A stretch of DNA of 52,294 nt from Acrasis kona (Eukaryota > Heterolobosea > Eutetramitea > Acrasida > Acrasidae), in assembly GCA_026419775.2 (NCBI GenBank), contig JAOPGA020000047.1, positions 1-52,294 of the forward strand, in the 5' to 3' direction. Shown here piece after piece: positions 9,870-18,818 of the stretch. The first letter of the stretch is position 1. Each line of letters opens with the position of its first letter. The notes below the pieces were generated by a model that had not been told where the DNA came from, did no database searches, and worked only from the letters and a program-made list of their open reading frames with translations. The translations under genes were made by a program, and so were the position numbers.

Positions 9870-11091
9870 ATGTCGAGTGAACAGAATCTCAGAATTGGAG
9901 CCGCAGTTCTAGTAGGATTTGGTACATGCTACTTTGGTGGAAAAATTGTTGACAGCATCAACAAATGGGTGAACAGAGAACAAACAGGAACCGTTAAAAA
10001 CATTGCCCCTGACCAAAAAATAAGGATGTTCATGGACGTCTTCGAAGAGCTCAAGTCCTTCTTGTTGGACGACCTCAAGCACTACGAGGTGACCGCTGAA
10101 TTCAATGATTACGTCAGACAGGTTTGGACTACAAACAAAACCTCTCGTCACACATTTTTAGGTTTTAGAATACAACGTACCCCACGGTAAGCTCAACCGT
10201 GGTTTGGCAGTCATAGACACATTGTTGATTCTTAAAAATTACAAAGTCACCGATAAGGAGTTGCACGATGCAGCAGTGTTGGGTTGGTGTATCGAATGGC
10301 TTCAAGCAATGTTCCTTATGGCTGATGACCTAATGGATGATTCCTTAACTCGTCGTGGACAACCATGCTGGTACAAACTCCCTGAAGTAGAACTTGTGGC
10401 ATGCAACGACTTTTTAATTGTCGAGACCCAAATCTACAAGATATTGAAGCACTATTTTGGAAAGAATGACAACTTCCTACAAATTGTTGATCTCTTCAAA
10501 GAAACACAATACCAAACAGAGATTGGTCAATTGTTCGACTTGAGAACCCAACCACCACAAAACACGAAGGCTGGAAAAGTCGATCTTAACAAGTACACTC
10601 AAAACACCTACGATCGCATTGTCAAGTACAAGACTGCCTTCTACTCGTTCTACCTTCCAATTGCCTTGGGATTATTGGTTTCAGGCATTACCAACGAAAG
10701 CACTTATCGCACCGCAGAAGAGATTTGCGTCAAGATGGGTGTCTTCTTCCAAGTTCAAGATGATTATTTGGATTGTTACGGAGACGAAGCAATTATTGGA
10801 AAGGTTGGTCGCGACATTGAGGAAGCAAAATGCAGTTGGTTGGTCGTTCAAGCCCTACATTTATCCACTCCCGCACAACGTAGAATGTTGCAAGAAAATT
10901 ATGGAAAATCAGATCCATCAAATGTAGCCAAAGTAAAGAATCTCTACAAGGAGCTTGGCGTGCAACAGGTATACAAGAACTATGAGAAGGATGTTGAGGC
11001 AGAGTTACGTGCGTTGATTGGAAATGTGACGGGAATTAACAGCAACATTTTCACCAAGTTGTTAGATAAGATTGTAAACAGACAAAAATAA
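9870..11091 (+). CDS. Farnesyl-type prenyl diphosphate synthase with N-terminal hydrophobic anchor
   Basis: Exons 9870-10121 and 10162-11091 with a 40-nt intron encode 393 residues. Such enzymes condense isopentenyl diphosphate with allylic diphosphates to make farnesyl or geranylgeranyl diphosphate for sterols, dolichol, prenylation and terpenes. Both aspartate-rich motifs are intact: FARM at about 139-143 (MADDLMDDSLTRRG) and SARM (FQVQDDYLDCYGD). Residues about 8-28 (IGAAVLVGFGTCYFGGKIVD) form an extra hydrophobic segment, likely a membrane anchor or organelle signal, that common cytosolic farnesyl diphosphate synthases lack. Before the FARM, position -4 is Phe but -5 is Met where eukaryotic FPPS usually has an aromatic, so a longer product is possible. 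The terpene synthase lies 4.8 kb downstream on the opposite strand. Confidence 0.93.
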
Positions 11092-11151
11092 AATGTGAGG
11101 TTTACTTGATTGAACTTTTGTTAGAAGCGCCAATAATCACTCAACCTTTGT

Positions 11152-14100
11152 ATGGTGGATGATCGTTCATCGAACTTGAGATATCTAAGCGGAAGCAAAG
11201 AATTTTTTGATGAGACACATGATGGAAGAATACCGACACAAAGAATAACTTTTGAGCAACCAAGCAAACCACGTTCTCCTAAAAAATTAACAACTTTGAA
11301 AATTCCGCAAAAGTTCAAAGCTGGTGCACCTACGAAGAAAACTTACGAAGAAGTCCCGGAACTATCTATACAGGTCGTGAAACCACAAAGAAAAGTTCCG
11401 CTAATCAACATTGCACCAGATGTTGTAGTGGACTCTCCAAGAGATCCTTATGAGTACGTTTCGCCTCGAGTTGAGCCCGAACCTAGACACTCTATTGTTA
11501 ATTTGACATCTCTTGCAGAAAGAATTGCATCTCCTAGAATTCCCCCAAGCGACGTCGAACAAGAAGATGTCGTATTCTCTTTCTCAAAAAGTTTTGAATC
11601 GAAAAGATTAGCTGCTAAAGCAATTCATTCGAAATTAAAAAAATCAGCAAATTTACATAGCACAGATGTAGCAGAAGCAGAAACAGCACCAATAGCAATA
11701 CCAGAAACAACTCATAACCTAGCTGAAGAAAAACAGGAGCCAACAGCCGTAGTCAACAACGAACAAGAACAAACCATCGTCTCAAATAGTCAAAACGAAA
11801 TAGCCGAGGTCAAAAACATTTCAAACTCATTTCTCAAGTACGAGTACATTATAGAGGTCAGAAAAAAATTCGACACATTAAACAAATACTTCAAAAAATG
11901 GAGAAGCAAGTGCGCTGGACAAGCTGCACGGAACGAAATGAATGTAAAAAAAGCAATTAGATATGCACTTAAAAGAAGAGTCGCGAATGCATTCAAAAGA
12001 TGGGTGCAGTACCACAATTACAAAAAATCAAAAAAAGCGGAAATGATTAAAATTGACATTTTGCACGAAAAAAAAATAATGAAATTTTACCTACGCAAAT
12101 GGCACCGTTTGATACTACATCGAAAATCAGATAAATACAGAGATTACAAATTGAAATCATATGGACTCAAAGCATTTAAATTGGGCGTGGAGCTCAAAAA
12201 GCAAAGCTTACTAAATATGAAAAAGGCTGATGAATCGTATGACCTGATGCTACCGAGGTTGTATTTTAGAATATGGCTTAATAGTGTCCAAAAAGCCCAA
12301 GAGATGAGGCATCAAGAACAATTGAAATCTGCCATTGATTTTCATCATAAACACTTACAACGCAAATACTTTTATTTCATGTTGGATCATTTGAGCGTGT
12401 GTACAAAGCACCGTCATGACGACATGTTAGCGAATCAATTTTGCATTCAACACGAAGGAGCTAGATATTTTAATCATTGGTGCAGAGCTTATAACAATCA
12501 AGTAAAGCAAAAAAGCATTATAGATAGGGTATATAACTCAAATAGACATAATGTTTTATTGAAGTACTTTGAAAAATGGCTATTGTGCACTCAAAGAATC
12601 CAATACAAGGAATTGAGCATGAATATGGCTGGCAAGCACTATATAAATAAACTAAAACAAAAAATGTTCTTCAAGTGGTTCAATGTAAGAAAAAGACAAA
12701 AAGTACTATTGGATTTTAGAAGTGAAAAGATATTAGAGAGATATTTTCAAATATTAAAGCAATATACTGCAAAGAGGAAGCAACATAATCTTTTAAATAG
12801 AGACGCAAGGCGCTTGAGCAAAAATATTTACTTGATCACATATTGGAACAAATGGAAGCAAAACACAATCGTTTCAAAAAAACAGAGCTCGCTTTTACAA
12901 ACAGCTACCGAAGTGAACAGGAATATAAAAGTATTGCGTTACTTTTCAAAATGGCAGTCTGCACTAACAAAAAAAATAAACCACAACCAAATGATGGATG
13001 ACGCTGTATTTTGGTACAACACAAAATTGAAAAAAGAATGTATTTATAGATTGAAGGACCGAGTACAAAGAGTAATGGACGAAAGAGAATCAGAAGACAA
13101 ATTGATAGCAATAGCTAGCATCAAACTGGATAAGCTCTTTTTGAAGAAAGTGTTGAAGGGTTGGAGACAATATCACGACCAAATCAACTTGAAAAAGACT
13201 AAAATGGCTCTAGCTCACAACCATTACACAAGCATTATGAAGATCAAGTGCATGAGGTATTGGCTTATATATATTGATGTTAGAAAGCAGAAGAGGGATC
13301 TTCGTAGAATTGCTGATGGATTCTGCTTGAAAGTCGTAGCTGGTAAAGCACTACGGTTTTGGAGACAAAAATGCGAAATAGTACAAGATGAAGATTACAA
13401 GCATACAAAAGCGATAAAGAAGCATGACACATTTTTGAAGAGAAAAGCCATGCTCAGTATAAAGAAGTTTGTTGCATCAGCGAGAGAAAAAACAAAATTA
13501 AGAGTTGAGGCGGCAAGATTGAGAACGCATTTGTTGTTAAAAAGTGGGGTAGTGACCTGGATTGAGAACAGCATGGCCAAGAGGCAGGTGAGGGAGAGCT
13601 TGGAGGGAACAGTTCCATTGTGTAAGCGGGATTTAATGTTTACCGTGGAGAAATGTGCAAGGCATTGGAGATTTATTACCCTTCGAAATAAAAAGTATTA
13701 CTCTCCCTTGATCCCACCACTACCACTTGTGGATGGAAAGGATGTCAAGAGTAAAATCCTCTCCGAAAATAGTATTTCTTTTCAAAATAATGTTCCAACA
13801 CCTTCAACACCTCCTACACCTCAAATGGTTCCCCCCTCTGCGAATTATATCCCCTTCTCGTTGAGTAACGGAAGGCATCGGTTGCAACCTAGATACTTGA
13901 AATTAAATTACTCTCAAGGGTCTGTACCACCCAATGTTCCTCCTCTACCAGATGTCATGCTCCCAATATCCCGTACTCAACCAGTTCAAATCGTTGACCA
14001 AGCTCAAAAATTGCAGACAAATAATTCGGAACAAGCAGATGCATTAAGACAAAAAGTTTTGAAGTTTATGAGCAAGATTCCGGAGTATGAAAAAGACAAA

Positions 14101-14280
14101 AAGAATCGATTCTTATTGCGTGACATTCTATCAGAAGAGATGGATTTGAATAAGAGGCGACACTATGAGCAGATACTAGACAAATTAAATGCAAAAGCCA
14201 AACGATTTTTAGATTTTCGTCGTTATGAATTACCACTAATTGTTCAACAACTTCAGAAATACGAGCAAGATCACTTGTAA
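11152..14280 (+). CDS. Sfi1-like centrin-binding repeat protein
   Basis: A single long exon encodes 1042 residues, starting only 60 bp after the upstream stop codon. Sfi1-type proteins form long helices that bind one centrin per repeat at centrosomes, spindle poles or basal bodies. At least a dozen repeats of the type F/Y-x-x-W-K/R are visible between about residues 240 and 860: KYFKKWRSKC, NAFKRWVQYH, KFYLRKWHRL, RYFNHWCRAY, KYFEKWLLC, MFFKWFNVR, TYWNKWKQN, RYFSKWQSAL, KGWRQYH and LRFWRQKC. The N-terminal 230 residues are disordered and Pro-rich. The C-terminus has another Pro-rich stretch, then a charged helical end. Which centrin it binds and where it sits are inferred from the family. Confidence 0.9.
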   Translation: MVDDRSSNLRYLSGSKEFFDETHDGRIPTQRITFEQPSKPRSPKKLTTLKIPQKFKAGAPTKKTYEEVPELSIQVVKPQRKVPLINIAPDVVVDSPRDPYEYVSPRVEPEPRHSIVNLTSLAERIASPRIPPSDVEQEDVVFSFSKSFESKRLAAKAIHSKLKKSANLHSTDVAEAETAPIAIPETTHNLAEEKQEPTAVVNNEQEQTIVSNSQNEIAEVKNISNSFLKYEYIIEVRKKFDTLNKYFKKWRSKCAGQAARNEMNVKKAIRYALKRRVANAFKRWVQYHNYKKSKKAEMIKIDILHEKKIMKFYLRKWHRLILHRKSDKYRDYKLKSYGLKAFKLGVELKKQSLLNMKKADESYDLMLPRLYFRIWLNSVQKAQEMRHQEQLKSAIDFHHKHLQRKYFYFMLDHLSVCTKHRHDDMLANQFCIQHEGARYFNHWCRAYNNQVKQKSIIDRVYNSNRHNVLLKYFEKWLLCTQRIQYKELSMNMAGKHYINKLKQKMFFKWFNVRKRQKVLLDFRSEKILERYFQILKQYTAKRKQHNLLNRDARRLSKNIYLITYWNKWKQNTIVSKKQSSLLQTATEVNRNIKVLRYFSKWQSALTKKINHNQMMDDAVFWYNTKLKKECIYRLKDRVQRVMDERESEDKLIAIASIKLDKLFLKKVLKGWRQYHDQINLKKTKMALAHNHYTSIMKIKCMRYWLIYIDVRKQKRDLRRIADGFCLKVVAGKALRFWRQKCEIVQDEDYKHTKAIKKHDTFLKRKAMLSIKKFVASAREKTKLRVEAARLRTHLLLKSGVVTWIENSMAKRQVRESLEGTVPLCKRDLMFTVEKCARHWRFITLRNKKYYSPLIPPLPLVDGKDVKSKILSENSISFQNNVPTPSTPPTPQMVPPSANYIPFSLSNGRHRLQPRYLKLNYSQGSVPPNVPPLPDVMLPISRTQPVQIVDQAQKLQTNNSEQADALRQKVLKFMSKIPEYEKDKKNRFLLRDILSEEMDLNKRRHYEQILDKLNAKAKRFLDFRRYELPLIVQQLQKYEQDHL

Positions 14281-14391
14281 AATAGGAGTAAGTGTTTTTT
14301 CTCCACCAATTCACCTTGTGAATGAATAGTCCATTAAATCATCATACACAAGATTGTAAAACAATTAAAATTATTTATTGCATCATTACAT

Positions 14392-15740
14392 TTATTGTTT
14401 CTTTACAGCAGGTTTTCTGTAATATCTGTGTGGCACGAAAGGCATCTTGACGACAGTGGCATCATACATTGTGTTTCTGATGCTTACCTTAAGTGCTGTT
14501 CCGTCCTGTGAGTGTGTTGTGTCCACATAACCCATGGCAATACTTCTGTTGTCCATGCTGGGTGCTAATGTGCCGCTGGTCACGTATCCAATCTTGTTAC
14601 CCTCTGAATCATGTACGGTGTAATTTTCACGAGCCACCATCTTATTTGTGTCAATGTTAATACCCACTCTCTTGATCTTGGTTCCATTTTGTAATTGTTG
14701 CACGATGATCTCTGCTCCTGGGAAATTCTTTTCCTCCTGACGTCTCTTCCCGATTGTAAAGCTCAAGTTAGCCTCGATAGGAGTGATCTTGTCGTTCATG
14801 TCATGTCCCATAAGGCACAGACCAGCTTCTAACCTCAAAGTATCACGAGCGGCGAGACCTGCCAAACGAACGCGTTCGTCTTGGAGTAAAAGTTTGGTTA
14901 ATGCCACAGCGTGTTGATGGGGTACGCTAATTTCGTAACCATCCTCTCCAGTATAGCCACATCTGCTAACTTGGAGTTGTACGTCCTCGCCTAGTGCGGG
15001 TAGGCTCACGTCCAGACAAGACATGAAGGCAACATTACTCATGTTGTGTCCCTCGGGAAGGAGCGAAGCAACGACTTCGGTGGCGACAGGTCCTTGGATG
15101 GCTATTAAAGAGTGTCCGTCCATGAATTCGAAGGAGACGTCAGCATTTGGATTCTTTTGTTTGTATTGCTCCAAGCTGGATTTGATGTGAGCAACATCCT
15201 GGTCGCAGCAACCTGCGTTAACAACAACATAAAGTAGATCGTCGCTTTTACGAGTTACCATAGTGTCATCCATTATACCACCGTGCTCGTTTGTGAATTG
15301 AGTAAGGCGAGCGTGGTTAGGCTTTAGGTCTTTGATGTTACCGGGGACAATACTTTCAATGAAATCTGCACCATCTTTACCATGAATCCTTAAATAATGA
15401 GTTGTATGTTTGTGAACTAATCATACCTAATTTGACCCATGTGGGACACGTCGAAAATAGAGGCATTTGTGCGGCAATGATTGTGTTCTTGCTTCATTCC
15501 ATCTGGGTATATTAATGGCATCTTCCAACCAGCGAATGGAACCATTTTGGCTTTATTCTCTTTGTGGAAATCAAACAAAGATGTTTGCTTGATTTCTGAT
15601 GTGGCTTGTGAAGAGTGGCGGAAGATAACATTGGGCATACTGCGTAACGCTCTAATAGATATGCATCTTGTCGTTAGCATTATTATTTTGATTTGATTTT
15701 TTGTAATGAACTGAGACACTGGTTGTTGAAGACGCATCAA
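14392..15740 (-). CDS. GCVT: Mitochondrial aminomethyltransferase (glycine cleavage system T-protein)
   Basis: Exons 15740-15427 and 15388-14392 (38-nt intron) encode up to 436 residues. The enzyme transfers the aminomethyl carbon to tetrahydrofolate and releases ammonia, as part of the mitochondrial glycine cleavage complex. The N-terminus is basic and Ser/Arg-rich, a mitochondrial presequence. An internal ATG at 15680 (MLTTRCISIRALRS) is the likelier start. Family blocks are MVPFAGWKMPLIYP, SIFDVSHMGQIR, CGYTGEDGYEISVP, GLAARDTLRLEAGLCLMGHD (with the conserved Arg/Asp and folate-site residues), FTIGKRR and SGTLAPSMDNRSIAMGYV. All look intact. It is flanked by the Sfi1-like gene (convergent, 111 bp between stops) and the terpene synthase on the same strand. 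Confidence 0.96.
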
Positions 15741-15840
15741 TCAGTAATGAAGGGATGATACAATTTAAAAGCATGTGATTAAAATAAAAACTATTTATTA
15801 TACATGTTATGAAAGTTATTCATTATAAATATCGTGTTCT

Positions 15841-16896
15841 CTATACACAGCTAATCTTAGCATGTTGCTCTCTTAGATCCACGAAAGGCGAAGTTGATGT
15901 GCAATATCTCTTGGTACTACCGCACCAGATTGTATGTCCTTGTATCATAATTTTAATTCCCTCGACGCACTTTGTAATCCAGTCTTCGGTTCCTGCGGTT
16001 TGCTGCTCAATCATCCTCAACTCGTCGATGTCTTGGTTTAGCATATCTAGCACTTTGTTTGAAGCATGGCTTAGCGGAATCTCCTCTTCAATCATCAACA
16101 ACTTTAGCAGATTTGCACTGTTGGAATTACACTCTTTTTCGAATGAGAATAGATCGTTGGTGAAGGACATAACACGGTTGCATAAGAATCTGGCCCTTTC
16201 AATGTCTTGTGATTTTTTGTAAGAGAAGTTGTACATCACAGACAGAAGGTCTTGGCAAAGGAATGCAGAACTTGTGTACATTCTGATTTTTAGATATTCA
16301 TCGATTGGCATGGTTTCGTCGGTAAGGGTTTCGTTTAGACTTGCAGTTAGATATTGTGTGTAACTTTCGGAGAATTTTGACATCCATTCCTCATCTACGT
16401 GTAGTAGTAGCCTCTTCCTTACTTCCAATGTGTATTTCAATATGTCTTCGGTTTGTTTGGAACTAATGCTTGAATTAACTTCACCATCCTTGAATGTTGA
16501 GCACACATTGTTGACGATTTCCTCCGCCGTCTCCTCAGATAACTCTTCGTCGTCTAGTAGGTCGTCTAAAAAGCAAACGAGGTAGACGAAACAGAGTGCT
16601 GATACAGATCTTTCAACTGAAGCACACTTGTAAAGGTGGAATACAGCTGGACAGAAGTTCTTGAAGGCACCCATTTGTCTCTTGTCGTTCGTGTTGAGCA
16701 CACCACAGTCCACAGCGATGGTTTGGACCTGTTGAATCACTTCCTTGTTAAAGTGACTGTCCTGGGAGAAGAACTCTTGGTCGTAAAAGTGGTCCTTAAT
16801 CTTTGCAATAAACTTCAAGCCATCACCCTCTTGGATGGTCTCTCCTGATGGCTGTAGCTTGTAGGTACCGTTAACTAGCTTGAGATTGTAGTCCAT
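15841..16896 (-). CDS. Class I terpene synthase
   Basis: A single exon encodes 351 residues, a typical length for microbial-type terpene synthases. These ionise prenyl diphosphates (usually farnesyl or geranylgeranyl diphosphate) and cyclise the cation to volatile terpenes. Motifs are intact: the Asp-rich DDLLDDEE at about 111-118, the NSE metal triad NDLFSFEKE at 247-255 (N, D, S and E in register), and the C-terminal RY pair in IWCGSTKRY at about 330-331, which contacts diphosphate. There is no transit or signal peptide, so a cytosolic location is likely. A consensus TATA box precedes it. Terpene synthases of this type are known from dictyostelid amoebae, fungi and bacteria. The product cannot be read from sequence. 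A prenyl diphosphate synthase that could supply substrate starts 7 kb away. Confidence 0.95.
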   Translation of the reverse strand: MDYNLKLVNGTYKLQPSGETIQEGDGLKFIAKIKDHFYDQEFFSQDSHFNKEVIQQVQTIAVDCGVLNTNDKRQMGAFKNFCPAVFHLYKCASVERSVSALCFVYLVCFLDDLLDDEELSEETAEEIVNNVCSTFKDGEVNSSISSKQTEDILKYTLEVRKRLLLHVDEEWMSKFSESYTQYLTASLNETLTDETMPIDEYLKIRMYTSSAFLCQDLLSVMYNFSYKKSQDIERARFLCNRVMSFTNDLFSFEKECNSNSANLLKLLMIEEEIPLSHASNKVLDMLNQDIDELRMIEQQTAGTEDWITKCVEGIKIMIQGHTIWCGSTKRYCTSTSPFVDLREQHAKISCV

Positions 16897-16951
16897 TGTG
16901 ATTGTGTGGTTTTGTTGTTGTTTTTGATGAGTATGGGAGCATTTCCTTCCC

Positions 16952-16960
16952 CTATTTATA
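16952..16960 (-). promoter_or_regulatory. TATA box of the terpene synthase gene
   Basis: The minus strand reads TATAAATAG, a full consensus TATA element, about 56-64 bp upstream of the terpene synthase ATG. It is set in a locally GC-richer context (CGCG ahead, GGGGAAGG after). I did not notice such a clear box ahead of the housekeeping genes here, which fits a strongly or conditionally expressed gene. Confidence 0.65.
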
Positions 16961-17619
16961 CGCGTAGCAGAGGGAATCGCAATAATAATGTTACGAGTGA
17001 ATTACTTTTTTGCTCTTTCATTCCCCACTCGAACTTCATATATATCTTTGCAACATCATTCAGGTATTTTTTATAACCAAAATTCAATAATAGATTTTGT
17101 TGTGATTCCGCTTTTTCCATGCCTCCAAGTGTTTCAGTCTAACTCTATGGAGCACGGATAATCTTTGGAACTATTTTCCGATTTCACTCTTTTAGTTAAA
17201 ATAATCTTTTTTAAAATAGTCAGCTACGGACCAAACTAATTAAACCACTTTTTTTCTATTTTAGAATCACTAATCAGGCAGTTCTGGGATTAATTGTGTT
17301 GAACTGAGGAATATTAAGATAAATGCTGGGCGCTTGCGACTTGCAAAGGGAGGAATTGAGTTAAAACGGTTGAGATTTTGGTATTGAGCATAATAATTTG
17401 ATAAAAAGTTGTACGAATTGAGCCCAATACGTCGGGGAAGCGATCATCTTCTTTCTATATATATAATGATGTTGATGAGGATTTGTTTTGTTGATTTGCA
17501 GAGGTTTTTTCAATAACTTAGTACACTCAAAAGGGAGTTTTAGCAAACAGTCGAAGTGACTCCAATAGACAATTAAAGCGTTTAGCGGCTCTCTTGCTCA
17601 GTTTAATAGTATTAAGGAA
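16961..17619. other. Divergent intergenic region between terpene synthase and orphan gene
   Basis: About 660 bp of AT-rich sequence hold the upstream region of the terpene synthase and probably the promoter of the gene at 17620. I see no RNA gene or repeat. Confidence 0.5.
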
Positions 17620-18143
17620 ATGCAAAGAGGTTTGAGACCAACAGGACTCTGGGAATACGGACGCTGGGAACCATCATTATTGGAAGTCAACTTTCACAAT
17701 AAGCAAGTACTCAAATCGGTAACTGTTGGCGTTTCCCTTACAATCAACATCTCGGAAAGTGTGAGTATCAAGGTTGTGGATGGAGCAATGAGCTAACAAA
17801 GGCAGGTGGATTAATTATGGAATGTTACTTCAAGAGTACTGGCCAATTTAAATTTTGTACACAGGCGTAAAAATTAAAGTTGTGATGTGCAGAAGTCCTC
17901 TTGCAAACACCATGATGCTTTTTAATTATGAAAGTCTCATTACACCATGCACAATTTTTTTTATCACTGTAGAAAATAGTTCGCAATCCAAGCTTGCCTA
18001 TGGAACTCAACTGAAGCCCTGGAAAGTTTTTGAAGAAGGCTGTCCGCAGGTGTTTGGAAGGTGGCCGCAAAATTTAGAGAGTAAATTATACATCTTTATT
18101 GTTTGTTATACGTTACATTTGTTGAATAGGCACGAGTGGTTGA
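17620..18143 (+). CDS. Small orphan protein, four-exon model (about 132 aa)
   Basis: ATG at 17620 opens a frame MQRGLRPTGLWEYGRWEPS that is kept by exons 17620-17758, 17806-17835, 17865-18080 and 18130-18143, with GT-AG introns of 47, 29 and 49 nt. Without the last intron the frame ends at 18203. The joined product is about 132 residues, alternates strand-like stretches (VKSVTVGVSLTINIS, VKIKVVMC, PCTIFFITVENSS) and contains YGTQLKPWKVFEEGCPQVFG. It looks like a small beta-sandwich. No family is recognised and there is no signal peptide or membrane helix. The 29-nt intron and the tiny exon 2 are the weak points. It diverges from the terpene synthase, but nothing shows a shared function. Confidence 0.45.
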
Positions 18144-18752
18144 TACGTGCTTCTTTAGTAACATTACCAAAACCTAACTCCTTTGTACAAACTCTGTGTT
18201 GCTGATTGTGTTGTCGATGGCACATTTTTATAATTGTAGCCCACCCTGTACCTTCCAATTATCCTCTGTATAAATGTTGTCGCCTACTCATTGTTTTGGT
18301 TATGGTTTCCTCACGAATGCACCTTCTGTTTCAACAATGCCCCATCATGTTGCTATTAGTTGTAAAGTATTTTTGTAATATAACAAATAATACGTCCAAT
18401 ATCAATGAAGAATAATCGTATAGACACTAGTAAAACTAACACGTGGTTACACGATCAATTCTAAGATGATGAGAGCATCTGCGAAGGGTTGTCTATTGAC
18501 CGTGCAATGGGCTGAAGCTTCGAAAACAATTTTGGACGATGTAATAACGAAAATAAAATATCCTCCTTCCTTTTTTAAAAAACCAAACCAAATTAGAAGA
18601 CACTGCCGACGCAATGAATTTTCTATAGTTCTCCCCAATGCATGAAGCTTCTTACCCAGACAATAAATATTAGGCTTTGAAAATTGTAAGGAAATATGCT
18701 GATGCCCGAACTTTACATGGACTTTTTTGTTTTACCCTTCAAAAGATACTAA
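18144..18752. other. Intergenic region, nothing recognised
   Basis: This AT-rich stretch upstream of the GPI-anchored protein gene holds no frame, RNA fold or repeat that I can support. Confidence 0.5.
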
Positions 18753-18818
18753 ATGTGGATTTTATTCCATCAAAGATGTCAAAGGACAGGTAAACTGTCA
18801 TTCAAATATTTTAGAAAC

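Noticed and set aside
11152-16896. Treating the region from Sfi1 to terpene synthase as an operon-like pathway cluster
   Set aside because: Genes lie on both strands, and the Sfi1 and GCVT genes have no terpene role. Only proximity of the two isoprenoid genes is claimed.
18206-18415. Short hydrophobic frame with many Cys and Leu
   Set aside because: It lacks an ATG start, lies in AT-rich spacer and has no support.
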